In this document: positions 52,833 to 61,299 of the stretch, in pieces
Position numbering within the stretch: position 1 is the first letter of the stretch
Layout of the letters: each line of letters begins with the position of its first letter
DNA from: Treponema_C sp050937815
Lineage (GTDB): Bacteria > Spirochaetota > Spirochaetia > Treponematales > Treponemataceae
Length of the DNA stretch: 64,000 bases
NCBI RefSeq assembly: GCF_050937815.1
Contig: NZ_JACDIJ010000003.1
Coordinates: 62,001 to 126,000 of the forward strand
Direction: 5' to 3'
Notes under the pieces: generated by a model
Told to the model about the DNA's origin: nothing
The model's input: only the letters and a program-made list of their open reading frames with translations
The model's database searches: none
Translations under genes and position numbers: made by a program

Positions 52833-54662
52833 ATGGAAAAAAAAGAACGGAGGATTCCGAAAACACTTTTGTTGTTTGATTATTTGACGAATTTCGGCTG
52901 GGTTGCGGGCAATTTTGCAACCAATTTGATTTTCGGTGCAACCGGCAGTATTGCCCTTGTCGTAAAATCAAAATCTTTTTTTTGTATCATTGTATTGATT
53001 GCGCTTGTGCCGCTGCTTAAGCGGTATTTTATTTTACGGCCGGTTATCGATTGGGAAAAAGATGCGGTAAAAGCGCAAAAAAATATTTTACTGTATGAAA
53101 AGCTTTTATTGATGATTCCGCTTGCCCTGGCTTTATTCGGCCCGATTGTTATCGGTGTGGAAAAAAAGTTTATTACCGATACGAATTTATTTTTTGCTCT
53201 TATGCTTATTACAAGCGGGAATATTTTTGTAATGGCGCCCTTTTTCGCCGCGCAAACTGTCCGGATACTGGAAAAATGGGCGGCATTTGTTCCTATTGAT
53301 AAAAAACGCATACGCGCGATGCCGAACGGCATTGCACTTATAGGCTTTTCCTGTATGATGGGTACCGTCTTTGTTTGTGCGGTTCCTCTTTTGCGCTTGC
53401 GTCCCGGCGATAATGTCGGCACCGTACTTTTTCGCGCCGTTTTGCCCGTTTTTATATACGGACTGTTTTTTGCAATTCTAAATCTGGTATCGATGGCAAA
53501 ACTGACGGCAAAACGGATAATGCTGCTGCAAGACAGTATACAAAAATTGGCCGAAGGAAATTACCGGCAAGAGCCGGTCCGAATCGATTCCCGTGACGAG
53601 CTTGCCTGTTTAACTGCCGATTTTAACACTTTTTTGACGTTTAATAAACAATTTCTTACGGATTTACTGCATACGGTTGCGATACTCAACGAAGCTTCCG
53701 AGCACTTGTCTTCAAATATGGAAGAAACGTTACAAGCCGTACATCATATTACCGATAATATTTTTCAAGTAGACGATCAGATTCAAAATCAAGCGGCGGA
53801 AGTACTTAAAGCGCAAACCACTTTGGAAAAAACGGCGCGGAATCTGGAAAAACTGGATACGAACATTGCAAGTCAATCGACAGCCGTAACCGAATCCGTT
53901 GCAACTATCGAGCAAATGTCCGCAAATATGCAAGCGGTCAGTACCGTTGTAACCGGTAATATGGACTCAATCAACGAACTGAACCGGGCGGCTGCGGAAG
54001 GAAACCGGGTAATCAGCAGTACGGCGGAAATCGTACAAGTTATCAATGACAGTTCGGAAGGGCTTTTGGAAGCGAGCGATGTGATTCAAAGCATCGCCTC
54101 ACAAACAAACCTTTTGGCAATGAATGCCGCAATTGAAGCCGCCCATGCAGGAGAAGCCGGCAAAGGGTTTGCCGTTGTCGCCGATGAAATCAGAAAACTT
54201 GCCGAGGAATCAAGCGTGCAGGGAAAAACGATTACAACGGTATTGAGAGAACTTAAAGATAAAATAGAAGCATTGAGCGCGTCGGCAAATACGGCTGAAA
54301 AACAGTTTGCCCATATTATGAACCTTTTGGAATCGGTACGTAATCGCAGCAACGAAATTATGAACACGATGAGCGAACAAAGCTCCGGCAGTACTCAAGT
54401 GCTTGAGGCTATCCGCGAAATTAACGATATTACGGTAAAAGTAAAAGAAGGCTCCGTAGAAATGCTGACCGAAAATACCGAAGCGGGAAAGGAAACGGCA
54501 AAACTTGTTGAAGCGTCGCAGGAAATAAGCGCGAGTATGAAAAACATAGATTCGAGCGCGGCACGGATAAGCGAATCGGCAAACAATGTTGTAGATGCAG
54601 GCAAAAAAAATACCGAAGCGCTTGCCCAAGTGGTTAATCACTTAAACCGCTTGACCGTATAA
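52833..54662 (+). CDS. Methyl-accepting chemotaxis protein without periplasmic sensor
   Basis: Chemoreceptor of 609 residues. The N-terminal 215 residues are mostly membrane helices (about six: for example SFFCIIVLIALVPLL, LLLMIPLALALFGPIVIG, IALIGFSCMMGTVFVCA, VLPVFIYGLFFAILNLV) with only short loops, unlike the usual two-helix, large periplasmic design. A HAMP-like segment (DSIQKLAEGNYRQEPVRIDSRDELA) follows, then a signalling domain with the conserved hairpin IASQTNLLAMNAAIEAAHAG and GKGFAVVADEIRKLAEES. It may sense membrane state or a small molecule inside the membrane. It is last in the hen1-led gene run, with a good AAGGAGG. Confidence 0.9.
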   Translation: MEKKERRIPKTLLLFDYLTNFGWVAGNFATNLIFGATGSIALVVKSKSFFCIIVLIALVPLLKRYFILRPVIDWEKDAVKAQKNILLYEKLLLMIPLALALFGPIVIGVEKKFITDTNLFFALMLITSGNIFVMAPFFAAQTVRILEKWAAFVPIDKKRIRAMPNGIALIGFSCMMGTVFVCAVPLLRLRPGDNVGTVLFRAVLPVFIYGLFFAILNLVSMAKLTAKRIMLLQDSIQKLAEGNYRQEPVRIDSRDELACLTADFNTFLTFNKQFLTDLLHTVAILNEASEHLSSNMEETLQAVHHITDNIFQVDDQIQNQAAEVLKAQTTLEKTARNLEKLDTNIASQSTAVTESVATIEQMSANMQAVSTVVTGNMDSINELNRAAAEGNRVISSTAEIVQVINDSSEGLLEASDVIQSIASQTNLLAMNAAIEAAHAGEAGKGFAVVADEIRKLAEESSVQGKTITTVLRELKDKIEALSASANTAEKQFAHIMNLLESVRNRSNEIMNTMSEQSSGSTQVLEAIREINDITVKVKEGSVEMLTENTEAGKETAKLVEASQEISASMKNIDSSAARISESANNVVDAGKKNTEALAQVVNHLNRLTV

Positions 54663-54702
54663 TATTTTGAACTGAAAAAACGATTCCGATTTTCAAAAAC
54701 GG

Positions 54703-55293
54703 TTATTCGTTTTTATACAAGCCCATTGTGACGCTGTCGTCGATTATTTTGAGGGCAAAGCGCCACAGCTCGTCGGAAAAATCTTTTATAAAGGTTTTTT
54801 TGGCAACGATTTGCGCTTTGGAAAGCTTTTTTGCAACAATATTTTGATTGTTGACGGCATAATGATTTAAAAGCGGCTGAAGATTGTCCAGCACAAGGGC
54901 GTACTGCGCTTCCTTTGTTTCGGCTTTTTCAAACTCTTCCCACGTGCTAAGAAAATACTCTTTTTGGTCTTCGGGCAATAAGCCGAATATTTTATGCGCC
55001 GCCTCGCGCTCTGCGGGTTTTATCCGTTCGCGCGCATTGTCGTCGTATAAAAAAACATCTCCCGCATAGATTTCCACAACATCGTGAATTAAAAGCATGG
55101 TAAGCGTTTTTTCAATGTCGATTTTTTCTTTGCAGTATTCGCGCAGTACAAGGGCCATCATCGACACGTGCCAAGAATGCTCCGCACTGTTTTCGCGGCG
55201 TTTGCCGCCGTGCGTTCCGTTTTGCCTGTATACGACTTTCAGCTTTTCGAGTTCAAAGATAAATTTCATTTGCTGTTCGAGGCGAGTGTTCAT
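54703..55293 (-). CDS. HD-domain hydrolase (YfbR-like 5'-nucleotidase)
   Basis: A 196-residue protein from ATG 55293 (MNTRLEQQMKFIFELEKLK). Metal ligands of the HD domain are visible: ENSAEHSWHVSM (His), LLIHDVVEIYAGDVFLYDD (HD pair and later Asp) and LDNLQPLLNHYAV. This arrangement fits the YfbR/HDDC2 group that hydrolyses deoxynucleoside monophosphates. Cytoplasmic. It starts 15 bp after the upstream lipoprotein's stop. Confidence 0.88.
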   Translation of the reverse strand: MNTRLEQQMKFIFELEKLKVVYRQNGTHGGKRRENSAEHSWHVSMMALVLREYCKEKIDIEKTLTMLLIHDVVEIYAGDVFLYDDNARERIKPAEREAAHKIFGLLPEDQKEYFLSTWEEFEKAETKEAQYALVLDNLQPLLNHYAVNNQNIVAKKLSKAQIVAKKTFIKDFSDELWRFALKIIDDSVTMGLYKNE

Positions 55294-55307
55294 AGCTTTA
55301 AAAACCT

Positions 55308-55655
55308 TTATCGATTGATTATCCACACTTCGTTGTCGCGGTAAAAGGTGCGGGTTGCATATATGTTTCCGGATGTTTTCCCGATTGCCGAAATGCGCAC
55401 GCCTTTTACAACCGATATAATCACATCGGCATCGGCAGGAATAATCACATCAAGAAAAGTTTTACCGGTTGAAACGGAAAGCGGTTCCGCCGTTTTGTTA
55501 TATGTGTGCACGCGGACATATTCGGCCGGCGCAAACCAATCGCACTGTGTAAAAACCACAACGGTAAAAAACAAAGCAGCACACAGAAAAAGCATTTTAC
55601 CGAAAGCGCGTTTTTTTATGTTTTGCCCGGCAAAGCAGTTTTTCTTATCTGTCAT
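55308..55655 (-). CDS. Small lipoprotein
   Basis: A 115-residue protein with a basic N-region (NIKKRAFGK), hydrophobic core MLFLCAALFFTVVVFTQ and a likely lipidated Cys in FTQCDW, then a small beta-rich domain (VRVHTYNKTAEPLSVSTGKTFLDVIIPADADV). Function unknown. The predicted promoter places the transcript start almost at this ATG, so either the mRNA is leaderless or the true start is ATG 55595. Confidence 0.65.
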   Translation of the reverse strand: MTDKKNCFAGQNIKKRAFGKMLFLCAALFFTVVVFTQCDWFAPAEYVRVHTYNKTAEPLSVSTGKTFLDVIIPADADVIISVVKGVRISAIGKTSGNIYATRTFYRDNEVWIINR

Positions 55656-55662
55656 AAGTCGT

Positions 55663-55690
55663 ATTATATCACATTCTTCCGTTCTTTCAA
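55663..55690 (-). promoter_or_regulatory. Promoter of small lipoprotein gene
   Basis: Minus strand TTGAAA (55685-55690), 16 bp, TATAAT (55663-55668). The -35 box overlaps the last codons of the P-type ATPase gene. Confidence 0.55.
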
Positions 55691-57780
55691 GACCGTATCT
55701 TTAAAGCCCGCATCGAATTTAAAACCGCAAGCAGGGCGACTCCCGTATCCGCAAAAACGGCCGTCCACATATTCGCAATGCCGAATGCGCCGAGTATCAG
55801 CACAACCGCTTTTATACCGAGCGCAAAAGCGATATTTTCGCGGATAATCGTAAGACTGCGCCGCGCTATACGGATACTCAAGGGAAGTTTTACCGGATCG
55901 TCGTCCATAAGAACAACATCCGCAGCTTCTATAGCCGCATCGCTTCCCAACGCACCCATTGCAATGCCGACATCGGCAAGAGCAAGTACGGGGGCATCGT
56001 TTATGCCGTCGCCGGTAAATGCAAGCGTTCCCCTTCTTTTTGCGTTTTTTTCGCCGCCTGCCTTTTGAACGTTATCCGCAAGCAGTTTTTCCACCATTTC
56101 AACTTTTCCGGCCGGCAGTAAATCCGTATATACTTTATCTATACCCAGTTTTTCGGCTATGTAATCCGCTGCGGCTTTGGAATCTCCGGTAAGCATAACG
56201 GTTTGTTTTACGCCGGTTTTTTTTAACTGCCGCACGGCTTCTGCGGAATGCGGCTTTGGCTCGTCCGTAATGACAATATGGCCGGCATAAAATCCGTCTA
56301 CCGATACGTGAACGATGGTTCCGAAACTGCTGCAAGGGCGCCATTTTGCGTTAATCGAATCCATAAGACGCGAGTTTCCCGCGCAAATGTTTTTTCCGTC
56401 GACAACGGCGCGTATACCCTGCCCCGCAATTTCGTTTACGTTTGTAACACGCTTTTCGAACAAGGGGCCTTCGACATTTCCCCCCGTGCGTTTGCGGTAC
56501 TCTTCTTTTATCGATAAGGAAATCGGGTGGTTTGAATAGCGCTCGGCGGCAGCCGTCAATTCGAGAAGCTGTTCTTCGTTGATTGTATCGGCGTGAACGG
56601 CGGTTACCGTAAAAACGCCGCGCGTAAGCGTGCCCGTTTTGTCGAACACGGCGGTTTGTACGTGCGCCAAAGCTTCAAGATAATTACCGCCCTTAATTAA
56701 AATACCGTGCTTTGACGCGCAGCCTATGCCCGCAAAAAAGCCCAGCGGAACCGAAATGACAAGGGCGCAGGGGCAGGAAATAACCAAAAATATGAGAGCG
56801 CGCTGTACCCATACCGCCCATTGACCGCCGAAAAAAAGCGGAGGCAAAACCGCAAGAAAAACGGCGCTGAATACGACAATAGGCGTGTATACGCGGGCGA
56901 AGCGCGTAATAAAGGTTTCCGTTTTTGCTTTTTTTTCGGCCGCGTGTTCCACCATTTCAAGTATTTTGGAAACGGTCGAATCGCCGAAGCCCTTTGTTAC
57001 CTTTACTTTTAAAAGACCGCGCAAATTTACGCTGCCGCTCAAAACCGCATCTCCGGTTTGTACGTCGCGCGGCAAAGACTCTCCTGTTAAAGCGGCCGTG
57101 TTTAAACTGCTTTCGCCTTCAACTATTATACCGTCCAGCGGTATTTTTTCTCCGGGTTTTATCACAATCGTACTTCCGATTCCAACCGAAGAAGGCGGAA
57201 CTTGAACCAAACCGCCGTCTTTTTCAATGTTTGCATAATCGGGGCGGATGTCCATCAAAGCGGTTATGGATTTTTTTGAACGGTTTACCGCGTAGCCCTG
57301 CAAAGCTTCTCCGATTTGATAAAAAAGCATAACCGCCGAAGCTTCCGTATATTCGCCCAAAATCATCGCGCCGACGGTTGCAACCGACATTAAAAAATTT
57401 TCATCGAACACTTCGCCGCGCAAAATATTTTTTACCGCGCTCCATAAAATATCATAGCCGATTATAAGATAGGGAATCGCGTATAAAAGCACGGCGGCAA
57501 TCCTTTGTTCGCCGATAAAAAAAAGCGGACCTTTTTCAAGCAATACAAGTGCGGCAAAGGTCAGCACCGTCAGTACGACGCGCAAAACCATATGGGAGCT
57601 TGAACCGTGGGAGTGAGAACATCCGCAGCCGCAGCCGTGTTCTTCCTTATGAGAATGCTCATGCGCACAGCAACACTCTTCTTTATGCACATGATTATGA
57701 GTATGTATATGGGCATACTCATGCCCGCATGAATGTTCGTGTGTGCAGCCGCACGAATCGCCGCAGTGTACCTGTTCCAT
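55687..57780 (-). CDS. Zinc/cadmium-exporting P1B-type ATPase
   Basis: Heavy-metal P-type ATPase of 697 residues from ATG 57780, with AGGAGG 6 bases upstream (the ATG 15 bases earlier overlaps that site). The first 65 residues are extremely His/Cys/Glu-rich (CGCTHEHSCGHEYAHIHTHN, CCCAHEHSHKEEHGCGCGC), a metal-binding arm replacing the usual ferredoxin-like domain. Core motifs: TGESLP, ISCPCALVISVP (transport-site CPC), FDKTGTLTRG (phosphorylated Asp) and TGDGINDAPVLALADVGIAMG. The CPC and context match CadA/ZntA exporters. It sits 35 bp downstream of an ArsR/SmtB-type regulator, which probably controls it. Confidence 0.94.
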   Translation of the reverse strand: MEQVHCGDSCGCTHEHSCGHEYAHIHTHNHVHKEECCCAHEHSHKEEHGCGCGCSHSHGSSSHMVLRVVLTVLTFAALVLLEKGPLFFIGEQRIAAVLLYAIPYLIIGYDILWSAVKNILRGEVFDENFLMSVATVGAMILGEYTEASAVMLFYQIGEALQGYAVNRSKKSITALMDIRPDYANIEKDGGLVQVPPSSVGIGSTIVIKPGEKIPLDGIIVEGESSLNTAALTGESLPRDVQTGDAVLSGSVNLRGLLKVKVTKGFGDSTVSKILEMVEHAAEKKAKTETFITRFARVYTPIVVFSAVFLAVLPPLFFGGQWAVWVQRALIFLVISCPCALVISVPLGFFAGIGCASKHGILIKGGNYLEALAHVQTAVFDKTGTLTRGVFTVTAVHADTINEEQLLELTAAAERYSNHPISLSIKEEYRKRTGGNVEGPLFEKRVTNVNEIAGQGIRAVVDGKNICAGNSRLMDSINAKWRPCSSFGTIVHVSVDGFYAGHIVITDEPKPHSAEAVRQLKKTGVKQTVMLTGDSKAAADYIAEKLGIDKVYTDLLPAGKVEMVEKLLADNVQKAGGEKNAKRRGTLAFTGDGINDAPVLALADVGIAMGALGSDAAIEAADVVLMDDDPVKLPLSIRIARRSLTIIRENIAFALGIKAVVLILGAFGIANMWTAVFADTGVALLAVLNSMRALKIRS

Positions 57781-57814
57781 TCTATTCCTCCTCATATTCT
57801 ATAATATGCCGTAT

Positions 57815-58117
57815 TTACTCACAAATATGTTCCATACCCTGATCTATAATCGTAACGACGTGATGATCGTTCAGCGAATAAAAAAGCGATTTTCCTTCGC
57901 GTCTGTTGCGTACCAGTTTGCTTTGGCGCAAAATTTTCAATTGGTGCGAAACCGCCGATTGCGTCATATTTAAAACCTGAGCCAAATCGTTTACGCACAA
58001 TTCTTTTTTCCGCAGCGTGTACAGAATTTTTATGCGTGTGGTATCGCCGAAAATTTTAAACAAATCGGCTAAATCGTAGAGTTTTTCTTCATCAAAATCG
58101 TTTGTCTGTGTATTCAT
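57815..58117 (-). CDS. ArsR/SmtB-family metal-responsive repressor
   Basis: Winged-helix dimeric repressor of 100 residues. Helix-turn-helix: ELCVNDLAQVLNMTQSAVSHQLKILRQSKLV. The C-terminal helix has D-x-H ... H-x2-E (NDHHVVTIIDQGMEHICE) with spacing identical to the alpha-5 zinc site of SmtB (D, H, H, E at relative 0, 2, 13, 16). The alpha-3 Cys pair of cadmium/lead sensors is reduced to one Cys (ELCV). I infer a zinc sensor that releases its operator when metal is high, turning on the exporter. GAGGT precedes the start. Confidence 0.93.
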   Translation of the reverse strand: MNTQTNDFDEEKLYDLADLFKIFGDTTRIKILYTLRKKELCVNDLAQVLNMTQSAVSHQLKILRQSKLVRNRREGKSLFYSLNDHHVVTIIDQGMEHICE

Positions 58118-58125
58118 TTTTACCT

Positions 58126-58176
58126 CATATGATTATCTGTTCATATGTTTATATACCGATATTTAAAACTTGTCAA
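58126..58176 (-). promoter_or_regulatory. Promoter and operator of the ArsR/exporter operon
   Basis: Minus strand TTGACA (58171-58176), 17 bp, TATAAA (58148-58153). Directly downstream lies the perfect inverted repeat CATATGA/TCATATG (58126-58132 and 58141-58147; 8-bp gap), positioned over the transcription start and close to SmtB/ArsR operator sequences. Confidence 0.85.
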
Positions 58177-58269
58177 GTCCTTAATTTAAAACCGATGTAA
58201 AACGGAACGAGTATTAAATAAAAATGAATTTGATATAAAAGATTTTACATCCCGGTATGCCGGGCAGCT

Positions 58270-58764
58270 TTATATCGGTTCGGCGAGAATCCGGTAGGCT
58301 TCTATAAGCTTTTCAAGCGGCCAGCGGCCGCGGTTTGCCGCACTTGTTGAAGGAAGATACACCGCTTTTATACCGGTCTGCGGTGCGCAATAGGCCGTAT
58401 ACAGACGATGTGCCATTTTTCCCGTCGTATATATGCGTTTTACGCCGGCTTTAATAAGCGCAGATAAATCGTTAACCCGAGGCTCGCGGATGGAAGCGTC
58501 GTCGGCCCCCGCAATCGAACAGGAATGCAAGACATCCCAAAGCGCAATCCCTTCATGCAAAACAAAGGTACGTTTTGCTTCGTTTGTACGCGGACATTGC
58601 TTTTCAAAAACGGCGGCAAGAACGTTCCAAAAACGGTTTTGAGGGTGGCCGTAATAAAAACCGTTTTCGCGCGAACGGGGAGAAGGCATGCTGCCCAAAA
58701 TAAGAATGCGCGAATTATCGTCAAAAACGGGTTCAAAGGGATGAATGACCGTATCGGGATGCAT
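58270..58764 (-). CDS. DNA-deoxyinosine glycosylase-like (UDG superfamily)
   Basis: Protein of 164 residues of the uracil-DNA glycosylase superfamily, family 6 (hypoxanthine-DNA glycosylase) type. Motif 1 is ILGSMPSPRSRENGFYYGHPQNRFW with the family 'GSMPS..S'; motif 2 is LPSTSAANRG. LHEGIALWDVLHSCSI lies between. It would start base-excision repair of deaminated adenine. Cytoplasmic, single gene, with no partner nearby. Confidence 0.88.
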   Translation of the reverse strand: MHPDTVIHPFEPVFDDNSRILILGSMPSPRSRENGFYYGHPQNRFWNVLAAVFEKQCPRTNEAKRTFVLHEGIALWDVLHSCSIAGADDASIREPRVNDLSALIKAGVKRIYTTGKMAHRLYTAYCAPQTGIKAVYLPSTSAANRGRWPLEKLIEAYRILAEPI

Positions 58765-58865
58765 AGACGTGTACCTTGTAATAAAATAAGGGCGGATAAA
58801 GGGTACTGTAGCGAAAAACGAATTGTATGTTACCCTGCTTTTGCACCGCTTTTCCGCCGTTTATT

Positions 58866-60995
58866 TTAAACCTTAAACTTTTTCACTTCCGATGTCAAGT
58901 TTTCAATGCTTTGTTTATTCCGTACGGTCAATTCGCTTACTTCTCTTACGGCATTATTTATTTGTGTTGCGCCGGCGGCCATTTCATTCATACTCTCCGT
59001 GATAATACGTGTCAGACCGTCAAGTTTATTCATTTCCTGCGCTACCTGTTCTCCGCCTTTGAGCATTTCGTTGGAACCGTCGTTTACTTGCACCGTTACC
59101 GTATTGATGTCTTTTATAGCCGTGAGAACTTCTTTGCTCGCATTTTCTTGTTCCCGCATAGCTTCGGTAAGCCGGTTACTCATGGTTTTTACCTGCTCGG
59201 ACAGTGTAAAAATAATATTGAATTTTTCTTCCACCGTCTTTGACGCATTCGACAAAACTTCGATTTCTCCGCTTAAATTTTTAAGAGTTGCGGTTATCGT
59301 TTTACCCTGTGCACTCGATTCTTCGGCAAGCTTACGGATTTCATCGGCAACAACGGCAAAGCCTTTTCCGGCTTCCCCTGCATGAGCGGCTTCAATTGCG
59401 GCATTCATCGCAAGCAAATTCGTTTGACTTGCAATATGCTGGATAACGCTTGAAGCTTCCAAAAGGCTGCCGGATTCTTCGGCAATTTGTTGTGTAATAC
59501 CGCTTGAACTGAGCAGAGTTTCTTTTCCGTCGGAGGTTGCCGATGCAAGATCTTTTATCGTTCCGTCCGTTTTTTCCAGTGTTTGCGTAATGGAACCGAT
59601 ATTTGCAACCATTTCTTCAATTGCAGATGAAGATTCGGAAACACTTGCAGCCTGCGTTTCAATACTTTCATTAAGTTTTTTTATCGTATGAATAATTTCT
59701 TCAATAGTTGCCGCCGTTTCCGTAACGCTTGCAGCTTGAGTCAATGCCTGTTGTTTTACGCCTTCGATATTTGCACTTATTTCTGTTACGGCACTTGCCG
59801 TTTCAGTCATGTTGCTTGCAAGCTCATTACCTATTTGCTGCATTATTTCGGCGTTATTATCAACCGATTTAATCGATATGCCTATTTTTTCAATTGTTTG
59901 ATTAAAGTAGCCGGATAAATCCGTAACTTCATCATTGTATGCAACAGGCAGCCGCACCGTTAAATCGCCTTCCCCTTGTGCGATATTTTTCAAAGCTTCT
60001 ACAATCACTTTAACGGGATTAACCATCTTTACCGCAATAAAATATACGATAATAAGGGTAACGGCCAATAAAGATGCACAGGCAAAAATCATAGAACGAC
60101 GCAAATCTTTTACCGTTCCCATAAACTCTTCAACGGGTGCCCGTATAACAACTTCCCAGCCCGTTGTCTGCAGGGTGGCATACGAACCGATGTTACCTTG
60201 TCCGTTATATGTATAATAGGCTACGGAAGGTATTTTTTCTTCCATCGCTTTTTTTGCAAAATTCGCAATGGAAACGAGGGCGGGATTTGTTTTGGCATTT
60301 TCCTGAAAATTATCCTGTTGCAACACCAAATCTCTGTTGCGGTGAGCAAGGGTTGTTCCGGTTAAGCCTAAAATAAAACAATAACCGGTTTTCCCGACGG
60401 TAATGTGGTCTATATCGTCTGAAAGTCTTGTACCCGGTGTATCGACCGATAAAACCCCGATAATTTGTTTTCCGCTGTAAATGGGAACTGCCAATGTATT
60501 TACGAGCGTACCGGTATCCCGCTCTATATAGGCTTCCGAAACAAAGGGGGTGCCCGCAATTGCGGATTTAAAATACGACCGGTCGCTTACGGGGAACACT
60601 TTTCCGTCCGCAGTATAAAACCTTCCCTGCCTATCCGTTATATTAAGCGAAACAATTCTATCGTTTGCGGCGGCGGAAGGCAACAGCGCTTTTATTTTTT
60701 CAGGATAGGAAAGAGTATCGTCTTGTAATGCCGGCATACGGGCCAACCCCTCCAAAAATTGCAAAAAGATGGTTACCTTTGCATCGACAATTTCCGCAGT
60801 ATCGCGCGCTTTATCGACAAGATGCGCTTCAACTTTTTCGCTGACCGCTTTTTTTGCAATAAATACGGCAAGAACGGTTAACCCTATTTCCGCCAGTAAA
60901 ATCAATATTCCGAATACAATAACAAGTTTTTTTCTGATGGAAAAGCGCTTTTTTTCAGCCGCTTTTTTCTCCGTCAAACCGTTGCCATGGTCCAT
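58866..60995 (-). CDS. Methyl-accepting chemotaxis protein with dCACHE sensor
   Basis: Classical chemoreceptor of 709 residues. First membrane helix KLVIVFGILILLAEIGLTVLAVFIA, a periplasmic double-CACHE-type domain of about 270 residues (including DRQGRFYTADGKVFPVSDRSYFKSAIAG and VLSVDTPGTRLSDDIDHI), second helix IFACASLLAVTLIIVYFIAV, HAMP (NPVKVIVEALKNIAQGEGDLTVRLPVA), and the signalling domain with IASQTNLLAMNAAIEAAHAG. Ligand unknown, likely a small organic molecule. Start ATG 60995 follows AGGAGG by 6 bases. Confidence 0.95.
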   Translation of the reverse strand: MDHGNGLTEKKAAEKKRFSIRKKLVIVFGILILLAEIGLTVLAVFIAKKAVSEKVEAHLVDKARDTAEIVDAKVTIFLQFLEGLARMPALQDDTLSYPEKIKALLPSAAANDRIVSLNITDRQGRFYTADGKVFPVSDRSYFKSAIAGTPFVSEAYIERDTGTLVNTLAVPIYSGKQIIGVLSVDTPGTRLSDDIDHITVGKTGYCFILGLTGTTLAHRNRDLVLQQDNFQENAKTNPALVSIANFAKKAMEEKIPSVAYYTYNGQGNIGSYATLQTTGWEVVIRAPVEEFMGTVKDLRRSMIFACASLLAVTLIIVYFIAVKMVNPVKVIVEALKNIAQGEGDLTVRLPVAYNDEVTDLSGYFNQTIEKIGISIKSVDNNAEIMQQIGNELASNMTETASAVTEISANIEGVKQQALTQAASVTETAATIEEIIHTIKKLNESIETQAASVSESSSAIEEMVANIGSITQTLEKTDGTIKDLASATSDGKETLLSSSGITQQIAEESGSLLEASSVIQHIASQTNLLAMNAAIEAAHAGEAGKGFAVVADEIRKLAEESSAQGKTITATLKNLSGEIEVLSNASKTVEEKFNIIFTLSEQVKTMSNRLTEAMREQENASKEVLTAIKDINTVTVQVNDGSNEMLKGGEQVAQEMNKLDGLTRIITESMNEMAAGATQINNAVREVSELTVRNKQSIENLTSEVKKFKV

Positions 60996-61039
60996 GAAGC
61001 CGCCTCCTTAAGTGCAATTGCTTGCTTTATAACATTATA

Positions 61040-61068
61040 ATTATATACCCTGTTTTAAAATATAACAA
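61040..61068 (-). promoter_or_regulatory. Chemoreceptor gene promoter
   Basis: Minus strand TTGTTA (61063-61068), 17 bp, TATAAT (61040-61045), about 40 nt before the ATG. Confidence 0.6.
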
Positions 61069-61178
61069 CAATTGATTTTTTTTTAGTTTCTTTTTTTATA
61101 CATTTTTGCCGACCGAGCGCCGATTTTCACCAAAATCTCTTGATTTTGACGTTTTATCCGTGTGTTTTGCATAAAAAC

Positions 61179-61207
61179 TTGCGTATTTTTTTGAAAACGT
61201 ATAAAAT
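61179..61207 (+). promoter_or_regulatory. ychF promoter
   Basis: TTGCGT (61179-61184), 17 bp, TAAAAT (61202-61207). It gives a leader of about 85 nt that contains the 12-bp tandem repeat. The rest of the 300-bp divergent gap holds nothing else I can name. Confidence 0.45.
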
Positions 61208-61214
61208 AAAAGTT

Positions 61215-61250
61215 CTTGGAAAACATCTTGGAAAACATCTTGGAAAACAT
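61215..61250. repeat. 12-bp tandem repeat, three perfect copies
   Basis: CTTGGAAAACAT repeated three times without change, immediately after the predicted ychF transcription start, in the untranslated leader. Confidence 0.9.
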
Positions 61251-61299
61251 AAACGTGTTTTACCGAAAGTATAACTAGTGATTTTTATGAGGACAGTGT

